The notes under the pieces were generated by a model. That model was given only the letters and a program-made list of their open reading frames with translations. It was not told where the DNA came from and did no database searches. Both the position numbers and the translations under genes were made by a program. From Bacteroidota bacterium (GTDB lineage Bacteria; Bacteroidota; Bacteroidia; Bacteroidales; JAGNHN01), in assembly GCA_022710185.1 (NCBI GenBank), contig JAKLHK010000004.1:101660-165659 (forward strand): a stretch of 64,000 nucleotides of DNA, in the 5' to 3' direction. Shown piece by piece: positions 25,773-34,131 of the stretch (position 1 is the first letter of the stretch; every line of letters begins with the position of its first letter).

Positions 25773-26971
25773 GCAGCATCCGTGGTATTGTTGTTTCCGG
25801 TCACCTGGTCCTTAACGCTTTCGCCCTGGCAATATATTTTGCCATCGTGTGGGCCCTGGGCTGGCCCGGGTCGCTGGACACCACGGTGCTGGCCACCATG
25901 GATGCGCGGAGCTACCTGGCCGCGGGAAATATGCTGAGAGGAATACCAGGGGATTTCACAGCCTATGACCCGCTCCAGTACCGGCCTTTCCTTTTCCCGC
26001 TGCTGCTCTCGCTGTTAACAGGAGGAGGCATGCTCGCTTTCTGGGCCTTTCAGATGGCGGCCTGGATATTTGCCGTGAATGCCACCTGGATCCTCTTGAA
26101 GCGCATGGAAATGCCCCCCCTGCTGGCCATGGGGGGCGCCCTGCTGCTGGCCAGCCACCCCGGCCTCATCAGCCTGAGCCTGCATGGCCTGACCGAGGTG
26201 CTCACCACCGCCCTGGTGGCCGCATTTCTTTTGGTATGGCAGGGAAGGGCGGACAACTCCCGTAAGCTGCTCCTGATGATCGCCCTGGCGGCCATGCTCA
26301 GCGTGGTGCGCCCGGTGTTCGTGCTGCTGTTCCTGCTCTTGCTGCCCATGGTATTCCCCATGGTGCGAAGGCACGGGCTTTCCTTTGCCGGCCTGGCCCT
26401 GCTGATGTCGCTGCCAGTGTTGCTGCAGCTGGGAATGATGGAGGCGCGTTACGATGCCCTGTTCATTTCGCGCATCGGCAGCGGCACCTTCAGGAACCAT
26501 CTGTTGGCCCAGGTGGTGATGGATGAAGAAGGGGGGACCCTGGAGCAGGCCCGTCTCAGGACCCGTGACATGGACCGGCCCGGGGCTGCCCGCTACCTGG
26601 CTGCCCATCCGGAGTCCAGTTTGAAAATATATTCCGGGAATGTCAGGGACAACGTATGGAACTACTCTCATGCCATAAACTATCCGGTATATCACAACCG
26701 CCTCAGCTGGCTGAGCCTGCGGTGGAACCAGGCGATGGCCCTGGCTTTGGCCGCGGTGGCGGCACTGATGGCTTTCCGGGTGGCCAGGAAACAGTGGAAC
26801 AAACTTAGAGCGATGTGGTTACCCGCCTTCCTCAGCCTCCTGGTGATCGGAAGTTCCGGAATCAGTTTCGGGGAAGGTGACCGCCTGTACATGGGATCCC
26901 TGGTCCCCAACATCGTGCTCATTACCCTCAGCATTCACGCTATCTTTATCTCATGGAGAACAAGGGGCTGA
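25769..26971 (+). CDS. Polytopic GT-C-like membrane protein
   Basis: A 400-aa membrane protein with about nine helices. After the first helix it has LATMDARSYLAAGNM, in the position of the GT39 acidic loop. The C-terminal region includes GEGDRLYMGSLVP before the last helix, similar to family members that use polyprenyl-phosphate sugars. It probably adds a side-branch sugar to the glycan at the periplasmic face. ATGA overlap with the preceding GT. Confidence 0.7.
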   Translation: MSSIRGIVVSGHLVLNAFALAIYFAIVWALGWPGSLDTTVLATMDARSYLAAGNMLRGIPGDFTAYDPLQYRPFLFPLLLSLLTGGGMLAFWAFQMAAWIFAVNATWILLKRMEMPPLLAMGGALLLASHPGLISLSLHGLTEVLTTALVAAFLLVWQGRADNSRKLLLMIALAAMLSVVRPVFVLLFLLLLPMVFPMVRRHGLSFAGLALLMSLPVLLQLGMMEARYDALFISRIGSGTFRNHLLAQVVMDEEGGTLEQARLRTRDMDRPGAARYLAAHPESSLKIYSGNVRDNVWNYSHAINYPVYHNRLSWLSLRWNQAMALALAAVAALMAFRVARKQWNKLRAMWLPAFLSLLVIGSSGISFGEGDRLYMGSLVPNIVLITLSIHAIFISWRTRG

Positions 26972-28161
26972 AGATTGCATGGCTTTGCCACTATTCCCTG
27001 GAACATCTCAGGGGAAAGATCGCCCTGGACCTGAGCGCATATCAGGCCCATCCCGCCACATGGATCCATGAGCTGGCCGCCGCGCTGGAAGAACAAAGCG
27101 ATGCGGAGCTGCATATCCTCACCGTTTCTCCTATGATCCCTGTCGATGCCATTTTCAGGTCGGGCAGGCTTAACGTCTATGCCTTTTCGATGGCTTCGGG
27201 CAAAGGCGTAGGCGGACGTTGGGGCAAGCTGCTCCGCCTTCAGGCCAGGCGGGTGCTCCGTATGAAGATCCGCACCCGTCTGCGGCGCATCGCCCCTGAC
27301 ATCATTACCATTCACGGCGCTGAGCATACCTTCACCGATGCGGCCCTGGACCTGGGCATACCGGTCCTGCTCTGGGTACAGGGCCTGATGCAGGTGATTT
27401 ACCGGGATCAGGCCGACAGGGTGGCTTCCAACCTCATTGCCCATGAGAAGGCCCTGTTCCGGCGCATTCCCCATTTCATCACCGCCCAGCCCCACGTCTG
27501 CGACAGCATCCTCCAGGAGAACCCTGCCGCCGTCTTTCATGCCCTCTTTTATCCCGTGAACCCGCTCACCTTTACCTTGCCCGATGTACCCTTGCGCTGG
27601 GACCTCGCGTTTTCAGGGACCCTGATCGAGCGTAAAGGAGTGGAAGACCTCATGGAGGCCCTGGCCCTGGTGCGCCGTTCGCGGCCGGAAACCACCCTGT
27701 GCCTGGTGGGGCCCGCCGACAGTGCCACCTATCTGGACCATCTCACCGCCCGCATCGCCGACCTTGGCCTGAGCGGCCATTGCTTCCTGGCCGGGCGCCA
27801 GGACGACCATGCCAGGGTACTGGAGCTGGTGAAGGCTTCCCGCCTCTTCATCTATCCTTCCCATGCCGATACCGCGCCACTCAGCCTGGCCGAGGCTATG
27901 GCCATGGGCAAGGCTGTGGTGGCCACCGAAGTGGATGGGATCCCTGCGATGGTGAAGGACGGGCAGGACGGCCTGCTGGTCCCTCCCCGGAATCCGGAAC
28001 GGCTGGCGGGGGCCATACTGCAGCTGCTTGGGGATGACCGCTTACAGGATGAGCTGGGCCGTAACGCCCGGAATACGGCCCAGGAACGTTTTGAAGCAGG
28101 GCGTGTGGCCCGCGACTATGCCGCGCTATGCCGCGGGCTCAGCGGGGCCAACGGGAAATGA
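26953..28161 (+). CDS. Family 4 glycosyltransferase
   Basis: A 402-aa GT-B enzyme: KIAWLCHYSLEHLRGKI at the N-terminus, LAFSGTLIERKGVEDLMEAL opening the donor domain, and SHADTAPLSLAEAMAMGKAV near residue 310, corresponding to the EX7E region. The first catalytic Glu is replaced by Asp or Thr. It overlaps the preceding membrane protein by 19 nt. Confidence 0.86.
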   Translation: MENKGLKIAWLCHYSLEHLRGKIALDLSAYQAHPATWIHELAAALEEQSDAELHILTVSPMIPVDAIFRSGRLNVYAFSMASGKGVGGRWGKLLRLQARRVLRMKIRTRLRRIAPDIITIHGAEHTFTDAALDLGIPVLLWVQGLMQVIYRDQADRVASNLIAHEKALFRRIPHFITAQPHVCDSILQENPAAVFHALFYPVNPLTFTLPDVPLRWDLAFSGTLIERKGVEDLMEALALVRRSRPETTLCLVGPADSATYLDHLTARIADLGLSGHCFLAGRQDDHARVLELVKASRLFIYPSHADTAPLSLAEAMAMGKAVVATEVDGIPAMVKDGQDGLLVPPRNPERLAGAILQLLGDDRLQDELGRNARNTAQERFEAGRVARDYAALCRGLSGANGK

Positions 28162-28162
28162 T

Positions 28163-28170
28163 TACCTTTG
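28163..28170 (+). promoter_or_regulatory. Internal -7 box (TACCTTTG) in glycan locus
   Basis: TACCTTTG is a full consensus match directly after the preceding stop codon and 28 nt before the nucleotidyltransferase ATG. It suggests that the sugar-nucleotide genes that follow form a separately expressed unit. Confidence 0.6.
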
Positions 28171-28198
28171 AGAGCACACTCGTACACGCTCGTAGACC

Positions 28199-28894
28199 AT
28201 GAAAGCTGTGATCCTGGCAGGAGGATTGGGAAACCGCCTGAAGCCTTTTACCGAAGTGATCCCCAAACCCCTGCTCCCCATCGGGGAAAAGGCCATACTT
28301 CAGATCCAGATCGAACACCTCAAGGCCTATGGCTTTGACGACATCATCCTGGCCACCAACTACAAATCGGAATATATCGCGCAATTCTTCGGCGACGGGA
28401 GCAATCTCGGCGTCCGGCTGCGCATCAGCAAGGAAGAATCGGCCCTGGGTACGGCAGGCCCCCTCAGTCTGTTGAGGGAGGAGCTTACCCAGCCTTTCCT
28501 GGTGATGAACGGGGATATCCTCAGCTCTGTCGACCTGGGCCGGCTATACCGTTTTGCCCTCGAACAGGACTCCGACCTTACCATCGCCATCAAGAAGGAA
28601 ATCTTCCCCTTCCGATTCGGCAACATCTCCTTCGACGGGGACCGGGTGACACGTATCGAAGAGAAACCTGACTTTATAACCTGGATCCTGGCCGGCATTT
28701 ATGTGATGAAGCCCTCCATACTGCGGCGCATCCCAGATGGACAGGCCTTTGGTATGGACGAGCTTATCCAGGGCATGCTGGCCGCTGGCGTAGCGGTGAG
28801 CAAGTATGAATTGAGCGAATACTGGCTCGACATTGGTAAGGTGGACGATTTCGAGAAGGCCCAGGAAGACTATATCCGGCATTTCAATGGATAA
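28199..28894 (+). CDS. Sugar-1-phosphate nucleotidyltransferase
   Basis: A 231-aa RmlA/HddC-like NDP-sugar pyrophosphorylase: ILAGGLGNRLKPFTEVIPKP carries the GGxGxRL and PKP motifs, LVMNGDI carries the metal Asp, and IEEKPDF plus YWLDIGKVDDFEKA close the site. It activates a sugar 1-phosphate with an NTP; the base and the sugar are not decided by the sequence. The next gene overlaps by 8 nt, so the product is probably its substrate. Confidence 0.87.
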   Translation: MKAVILAGGLGNRLKPFTEVIPKPLLPIGEKAILQIQIEHLKAYGFDDIILATNYKSEYIAQFFGDGSNLGVRLRISKEESALGTAGPLSLLREELTQPFLVMNGDILSSVDLGRLYRFALEQDSDLTIAIKKEIFPFRFGNISFDGDRVTRIEEKPDFITWILAGIYVMKPSILRRIPDGQAFGMDELIQGMLAAGVAVSKYELSEYWLDIGKVDDFEKAQEDYIRHFNG

Positions 28895-29771
28895 GAAAAC
28901 GAACCCCACAGCTGCGGCCGATGTATTGGTGACCGGGAGCGAGGGGTTCATCGGAAGTCCCCTTTGCCGCCGCCTGGAATCCGAAGGTTACCGTGTCGTG
29001 GGTGCCGACCTGCGGCTGGGGCATGACCTCAGCCTGGGGGGGGCCCTGGACGACTTCCCTGATTTCCGCGTTGCGGTGCACCTTGCGGCCCGCACCTATA
29101 TCCCCGACTCCCTGAAGGATCCGGGAGCATTCCTTCGAACCAATACCGGCAGCACCCTGCAGGTCCTCGAGGCCTGCCGGCGACGCGGGGCCCGCATGAT
29201 CCTCGCCAGCACCTACCTCTACGGGGTACCTCAGGTTCTCCCGGTGGACGAGGAACACCCGCTGGCTGCACCACATCCCTATGCCCTTTCGAAGCAGGCT
29301 GCAGAGGCCCTGTGCCGCGTCTATGCCCAGGCGGGGCTCGTGCCGGTCATAATCTTCAGGCCCTTCAATGTCTTCGGCCCGGGCCAGGATGAGCGTTTCC
29401 TCTTACCATCTTTCCTGAAGCAATGGAGCAGCGGGACCGTCCGTCTGCAGGATCCTGAACCCCGCCGTGATTATCTCTATATCGACGACATGGTAAATGC
29501 CTACATGGCCGCCATACGCCTGCCTTTCCAGGGCCTGGAGGTTGTTAACATCGGTTCGGGCATCAGCTATTCGGTCAGGGAAGTATGTTCCCTGCTCTCC
29601 TCCATGATGCCGGGCGAAGGAGAGGTGATTTTCAGTGGGCAAATACGGGAAAACGAGATCCCGGAGACCCGTGCCGCCATAGGGAAAGCCAGGGAACTGC
29701 TGGGCTGGCAGCCTGAATTCAGCATGGAGGAAGGCCTTCGTTTAACCGTCGAACATTTTCTCTCCGCATGA
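28887..29771 (+). CDS. NAD-dependent sugar epimerase/dehydratase (SDR)
   Basis: A 294-aa extended SDR: VTGSEGFIGSPLCRRL, HLAARTYIP, STYLYG and YALSK (YxxxK), then RPFNVFGPGQ. It lacks the extra features that would name it as CapE or RmlB, so it is called only as a sugar epimerase, dehydratase or reductase. It is coupled to the nucleotidyltransferase (8-nt overlap) and to capF (ATGA overlap). Confidence 0.82.
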   Translation: MDKKTNPTAAADVLVTGSEGFIGSPLCRRLESEGYRVVGADLRLGHDLSLGGALDDFPDFRVAVHLAARTYIPDSLKDPGAFLRTNTGSTLQVLEACRRRGARMILASTYLYGVPQVLPVDEEHPLAAPHPYALSKQAAEALCRVYAQAGLVPVIIFRPFNVFGPGQDERFLLPSFLKQWSSGTVRLQDPEPRRDYLYIDDMVNAYMAAIRLPFQGLEVVNIGSGISYSVREVCSLLSSMMPGEGEVIFSGQIRENEIPETRAAIGKARELLGWQPEFSMEEGLRLTVEHFLSA

Positions 29772-30883
29772 TCAGGGTCGGCATAACCGGGGCCAGCGGC
29801 TTCATCGGGAGCCACCTGCGCAGGTATCTCGGATATTTCGGAGAGGACATACAGGTGGTGGAATTTATCAGGGAATGGTTCGACGAACCCTCCGCCATGG
29901 ATGCTTTCGTGCTGTCCTGTGACGTAATTGTGCACCTGGCTGCCGTCAATCGCCACCCCGACCCGGCCTATGTGGAAGCCAGGAACCGGGATGTCAGCGC
30001 CCGCCTGCTGGAGTCGCTGCACCGCACCCAGGCCAGGCCGGCCATAGTGTTCACCAGTTCGGTGCAGGAAGAGAAGGACACGCCTTATGCCAGGGCCAAA
30101 CGCTGGGCGCGCCTTGTCCTGGCCGACTGGGCCATGCAGCACGGCACCCGCTGCTGTGGTCTGATCATCCCTAATGTATTCGGGCCTTTCGGAGAACCCT
30201 ATTATCACTCGGTGGTCACTACCTTCTGCCACCAACTGCATACCGGGGAAGAGCCCCATATCCTGCTGGATGCCGAGGTGGCCTTCATCCCCATGCTGGA
30301 TGTGATCAGGGAGCTTCATGCACTGATCCTGCATCCGGTCCATGACCCGGAACGCAGGATTCCCGCAATCAGGACCCTGCGGGTGAGCACCCTGCTGGAA
30401 ATGCTCCGGGGCTTTCACGAAAGCTATAGCGGGCGTTATGAGATCCCCTCCCTGCCAACCCCTTTCGAACTGGCCCTCTTCAATACCTACCGCAGTTTTA
30501 TCCCCTTGCCATCCTATCCTTTGCCGCTCCAGGTCCACCGCGACCTGCGCGGCAGCCTGGCCGAGGTGGTACGCAGCGGTCGGGGAGGGCAGGTTTTCTT
30601 CTCCATCACCCGACCGGGAATAACCCGCGGTAACCATTTTCACCTGAGGAAAGTAGAAAGGTTTTGTGTGCTGAAGGGCGAAGCCCTGATCCGGCTGAGG
30701 AGGATAGATCAGGAGGAGGTCGTTGCGATCCATGTGAACGGGGATCAGCCCTCTGTGGTGGATATGCCTGTATGGTATACGCACAGCATAACGAACACCG
30801 GCGACACGGACCTGCTGACCCTTTTCTGGAGCAGTGAGTTCTACGACCCGGAGGACGCAGACACCTGGCCATCGATAGTGTAG
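29768..30883 (+). CDS. capF: CapF-like sugar reductase with C-terminal cupin
   Basis: A 371-aa two-domain enzyme. The N-terminal SDR has ITGASGFIGSHLRRYL and YARAK (YxxxK). The C-terminal cupin (GITRGNHFHLRKVERF, LKGEALIRL, WYTHSITN) carries the metal-binding histidines. CapF epimerises and reduces the intermediate on the way from UDP-GlcNAc to UDP-L-FucNAc (UDP-L-TalNAc stage). A wecB/capG-like gene follows, but the first enzyme, CapE, is not in the window. Confidence 0.88.
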   Translation: MIRVGITGASGFIGSHLRRYLGYFGEDIQVVEFIREWFDEPSAMDAFVLSCDVIVHLAAVNRHPDPAYVEARNRDVSARLLESLHRTQARPAIVFTSSVQEEKDTPYARAKRWARLVLADWAMQHGTRCCGLIIPNVFGPFGEPYYHSVVTTFCHQLHTGEEPHILLDAEVAFIPMLDVIRELHALILHPVHDPERRIPAIRTLRVSTLLEMLRGFHESYSGRYEIPSLPTPFELALFNTYRSFIPLPSYPLPLQVHRDLRGSLAEVVRSGRGGQVFFSITRPGITRGNHFHLRKVERFCVLKGEALIRLRRIDQEEVVAIHVNGDQPSVVDMPVWYTHSITNTGDTDLLTLFWSSEFYDPEDADTWPSIV

Positions 30884-30898
30884 CAATATATTTCAGGG

Positions 30899-32056
30899 AT
30901 GAGGAAACTGAAAGTGATGACGATCCTGGGCACCAGGCCTGAGATCATCCGGCTAAGCCGGACCATCGCTGCCTTGCGGCAGTATACCCACCACATCCTG
31001 GTGCATACCGGACAGAACTATGACCCTTCGCTCAGCAAGGTCTTCTTCCATGAGCTGGGCCTGGATCCCCCTGACCATTACCTGGATGCGGGCGGGGGAA
31101 GCCTGGGAGAGTTGCTGGCCCGGACGCTGACCGGGGCAGAACGCGCCATCATGCGGGAAAAACCCGATGCCGTGCTTATCCTGGGCGACACCAACAGCTC
31201 CATCGCAGGCATCATCGCCCGCAGGCTGAGGATCCCTCTCTACCACATGGAAGCCGGCAACCGCTGTTTCGACGAAAACGTGCCGGAAGAGATCAACCGC
31301 CGCATCATCGACCATATAGCCGATTTCAACCTGGTGTATACGGAGCATTCCCGCCGCAACCTCCTGCATGAAGGTTACCCGGCCCGTCGTATCGTGCTTA
31401 CCGGATCACCCATGTACGAGGTGCTGGAACATTACAAGGAAGGCATCCAGGCTTCCCGGGCCCTCGACCGCCTGGGACTGGAAGCCGGAAAGTACTTCCT
31501 GGCATCCATTCACAGGGAGGAGAATGTGGATCATCCCGCGCACCTGGAAGAACTGCTGCACAGTCTCGTTCAACTGGCCAGGCAGAGCGGCCTGCCCGTG
31601 GTGATGGGGACACATCCACGTACACGCAAGCGCTTGCAGGGACTGGGCCTGGAAGAATTCAAATGCCTGCGGTTCGTCCCTCCGTTTGGGTTCTTCGATT
31701 ACGTATGGCTGCAGATGAACGCTGCCTGTGTGCTTTCCGACAGCGGCACCATCAGCGAGGAATCGGCCATCCTGGGCTTCCCTGCGGTAAGCCCACGCAG
31801 GGCCATGGAACGTCCTGAGGCCCTTGATGCCGGGACCATCACCCTGACCGGCTACCATACCGATACCATCATCACTGCCGTTCAGCAGGCCCGGGATGCC
31901 CACGCCCTGGACCTGCCGCGGCAAATCCCTGCGGAATACCGCATCCCGGACACTTCCCGTCGGGTGCTCCGCCTCATCCTGGGAACCTCCGGAATGAGCA
32001 ACAGCTGGAAAGGCATCGATATGCCCGGGCCAGAGGAAAGGGAGGATGAAGCATGA
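30899..32056 (+). CDS. UDP-N-acetylglucosamine 2-epimerase family (WecB/CapG)
   Basis: A 385-aa non-hydrolysing 2-epimerase: ILGTRPEIIRLSRTI, LILGDTNSS, MEAGNRCFDENVPEEINRRI and SDSGTISEESAILG. Next to capF it most likely acts as CapG/FnlC, turning UDP-L-TalNAc into UDP-L-FucNAc, rather than making UDP-ManNAc. The FDENVPEEINR form, instead of the WecB-type WPEEINR, fits the CapG/FnlC branch. It overlaps the next GT by ATGA. Confidence 0.86.
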   Translation: MRKLKVMTILGTRPEIIRLSRTIAALRQYTHHILVHTGQNYDPSLSKVFFHELGLDPPDHYLDAGGGSLGELLARTLTGAERAIMREKPDAVLILGDTNSSIAGIIARRLRIPLYHMEAGNRCFDENVPEEINRRIIDHIADFNLVYTEHSRRNLLHEGYPARRIVLTGSPMYEVLEHYKEGIQASRALDRLGLEAGKYFLASIHREENVDHPAHLEELLHSLVQLARQSGLPVVMGTHPRTRKRLQGLGLEEFKCLRFVPPFGFFDYVWLQMNAACVLSDSGTISEESAILGFPAVSPRRAMERPEALDAGTITLTGYHTDTIITAVQQARDAHALDLPRQIPAEYRIPDTSRRVLRLILGTSGMSNSWKGIDMPGPEEREDEA

Positions 32057-33003
32057 GCCAGGAGCCCCAAGGCAAACTGGTGTCCATTGTTATCCCGGTT
32101 TTCAACGGCAGCGACTACCTCGGTGAGGCTATCGACAGCGCACTGGCCCAAAGCTGGCCCCAGGTGGAGGTGATCGTGGTCGACGACGGCTCGACGGACG
32201 ATACCGGGGAGATCTGCAGGAGGTACGGAGAAAGGATAAGGTACTTCAGGAAGGAGAACGGAGGGCAATCCTCAGCCCTGAACTATGGTATTGAACGGAT
32301 GCAGGGAGATTGGTTCAGCTGGCTTAGTCATGATGACCTGTATTTTCCTGAAAAGATCGCGCGACAGATGCAGGTGGCCCTCCGGAATCCCGGGGTGGTC
32401 GTGTACTCGGACTGGATGACGGTAGGGGCCGGGGGGGAACCTTTGGGCAGCATACGCATCCGGCAGGCCGATGCCCTTAGGTTCAGGTACCGTTTGATCA
32501 CGGAAAATCCCTACCATGGCTGTTCCATGCTCGTGCCGTCTTCCGCCTTCCGCCAGGCTGGGGTGTTCGACACGGGCATCCCCCTCACCTCCGATGTAGA
32601 CCTTTGGTTCCGTATGGCTGCCACCATTCCCTTCGTGCATGTGCCCGAAGTGCTGGTCAAAGGCAGGGTGCACGCCCGCCAGGTCAGCGTGAAGCGCTAC
32701 CGTGCCCATCAGGAAGAAAGTGACCGCTTTTACCGTGGCTGCCTTCAGCAAATGTCCGACCAGGAGATCCTGGATGCCGGAGGGGATCCCGGGCTTCGCG
32801 AGGCCTTTGCCCGACTGGCCTTCAACTTCGCCCGCAGGGAGTACCGCCAGGCCGCCCTGGCCGCCCTGGAACGCATGGGTTCGTCTGGGGCCGGAGCATT
32901 GGCCCTTGGGGGGGCGCATATCAGGGCCTATGTCTTATTTCAGAAGAAACACTGGAAGAACAGGATAAAATACGGATGGCTGAAGGGAAAGCGGATCGTG
33001 TAA
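32053..33003 (+). CDS. Family 2 glycosyltransferase
   Basis: A 316-aa GT-A enzyme of the classic type: VSIVIPVFNGSDYLGEAIDS, VIVVDDGSTDDT, WLSHDDLYF (metal site) and SDVDLWFRMA. It sits directly after the UDP-FucNAc-type genes, so it may use that sugar; this is inference. Confidence 0.9.
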   Translation: MSQEPQGKLVSIVIPVFNGSDYLGEAIDSALAQSWPQVEVIVVDDGSTDDTGEICRRYGERIRYFRKENGGQSSALNYGIERMQGDWFSWLSHDDLYFPEKIARQMQVALRNPGVVVYSDWMTVGAGGEPLGSIRIRQADALRFRYRLITENPYHGCSMLVPSSAFRQAGVFDTGIPLTSDVDLWFRMAATIPFVHVPEVLVKGRVHARQVSVKRYRAHQEESDRFYRGCLQQMSDQEILDAGGDPGLREAFARLAFNFARREYRQAALAALERMGSSGAGALALGGAHIRAYVLFQKKHWKNRIKYGWLKGKRIV

Positions 33004-34097
33004 TACGTGTGGCCCATATCCTCTGGGATGCCCGCCTGGGAGGGATACAAAAGGTCGTGCTCGACCTGGGCAGGGCCCAGGCTGCCTCGGGAGAGGTCAG
33101 GCCTGTGGTGGTGTTCGCGCGGGCCCTGGGGCCCCTACTCGAGGAATTCCGCAGGGCCGGAGCAGAGGTGCACACCCTGGACTTCCGCAGCGGGTATGAT
33201 GTCAGGCCCGTCCTCTTTCTTCGCCTGAAGCACATTTTTCAACGCTGCGACCTGATCCACCTGCACTCCTACAATCCTGTCGTTGCCCGGGCCGCCATGG
33301 CGGCCGGTAAGCCGATCCTGTATACTGAACACGGCAATTTTGGCTTTGGCCGTAAGCTGCGGTGGAGCGAAAAGGTCAATATGTGGCTGCAGTCCCGCTT
33401 CCTGAACCGTCGGGTAGACCTCCTCACCTTCAATTCCCGGTTCACCGGAGATATTGCACGCGGGAGGTATGGATTGGAAGGGGTCAATATACGCCTGATA
33501 TACAACGGAGTAGATATTGAAGAAGTCATGCGGAGGTCGAAACTTCCTTCTGACCTCCGTCTGCCGGGATTGGTAATCGGCACCACCACCCGCCTGGCCG
33601 GGGGTAAGCGGGTGATGCGGCTGTTGGAGGCCTTCCGGCAGTTCCGCGTTGGACGGCAGGTGCATCTCCTGATTGTGGGGGATGGCCCGGAAAGAGAGGA
33701 GCTGGAGAGTTATTGCAGAAAGGAAGGATTGACTTCGTCGGTCACCTTTGCCGGCGCCGTGAGCGACCCGGTGCCCCTGCAGCAGCTCATGGACCTTTGC
33801 GTGTATCCGTTCTATCATGAAGCCTTTGGGTTGGTGGCCGTGGAGACCCTGGCCCTGGGCAAGCCGGCCCTGGTGTTCAGGGATGGGGGCGGACTGGCCG
33901 AAATCGTGGAAGGCGTAAGCCCCGCCGATGTGTGTGAGGATGAGGAAGACCTGCTGCAGCGTATGGGCCATTGGTACCACGATCCTCAGGGAAGGGCCGC
34001 GTTTTCTGCAGTGGCCGCAGGCCATGCCCAGAGCTTCAGTATTGCCATGATGCATACCGCCATGCTGAAGGCCTACCGGGAGGTCATTGTCCGCTGA
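32976..34097 (+). CDS. Family 4 glycosyltransferase
   Basis: A 373-aa GT-B enzyme: VAHILWDARLGGIQKVVLDL at the N-terminus, LIYNGVDIEEVM, GTTTRLAGGKRVMRLLEAF and YHEAFGLVAVETLALGKPAL, a proper EX7E motif. It overlaps the preceding gene by 28 nt. Confidence 0.9.
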   Translation: MAEGKADRVIRVAHILWDARLGGIQKVVLDLGRAQAASGEVRPVVVFARALGPLLEEFRRAGAEVHTLDFRSGYDVRPVLFLRLKHIFQRCDLIHLHSYNPVVARAAMAAGKPILYTEHGNFGFGRKLRWSEKVNMWLQSRFLNRRVDLLTFNSRFTGDIARGRYGLEGVNIRLIYNGVDIEEVMRRSKLPSDLRLPGLVIGTTTRLAGGKRVMRLLEAFRQFRVGRQVHLLIVGDGPEREELESYCRKEGLTSSVTFAGAVSDPVPLQQLMDLCVYPFYHEAFGLVAVETLALGKPALVFRDGGGLAEIVEGVSPADVCEDEEDLLQRMGHWYHDPQGRAAFSAVAAGHAQSFSIAMMHTAMLKAYREVIVR

Positions 34098-34118
34098 GGA
34101 AGTTCTGATCTCCTTGCT

Positions 34119-34126
34119 TATCTTTA
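34119..34126 (+). promoter_or_regulatory. Possible internal -7 box (TATCTTTA)
   Basis: TATCTTTA lies only 5 nt before the amidotransferase ATG at 34132. If used, the transcript would be leaderless or nearly so. Confidence 0.35.
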
Positions 34127-34131
34127 CACGG

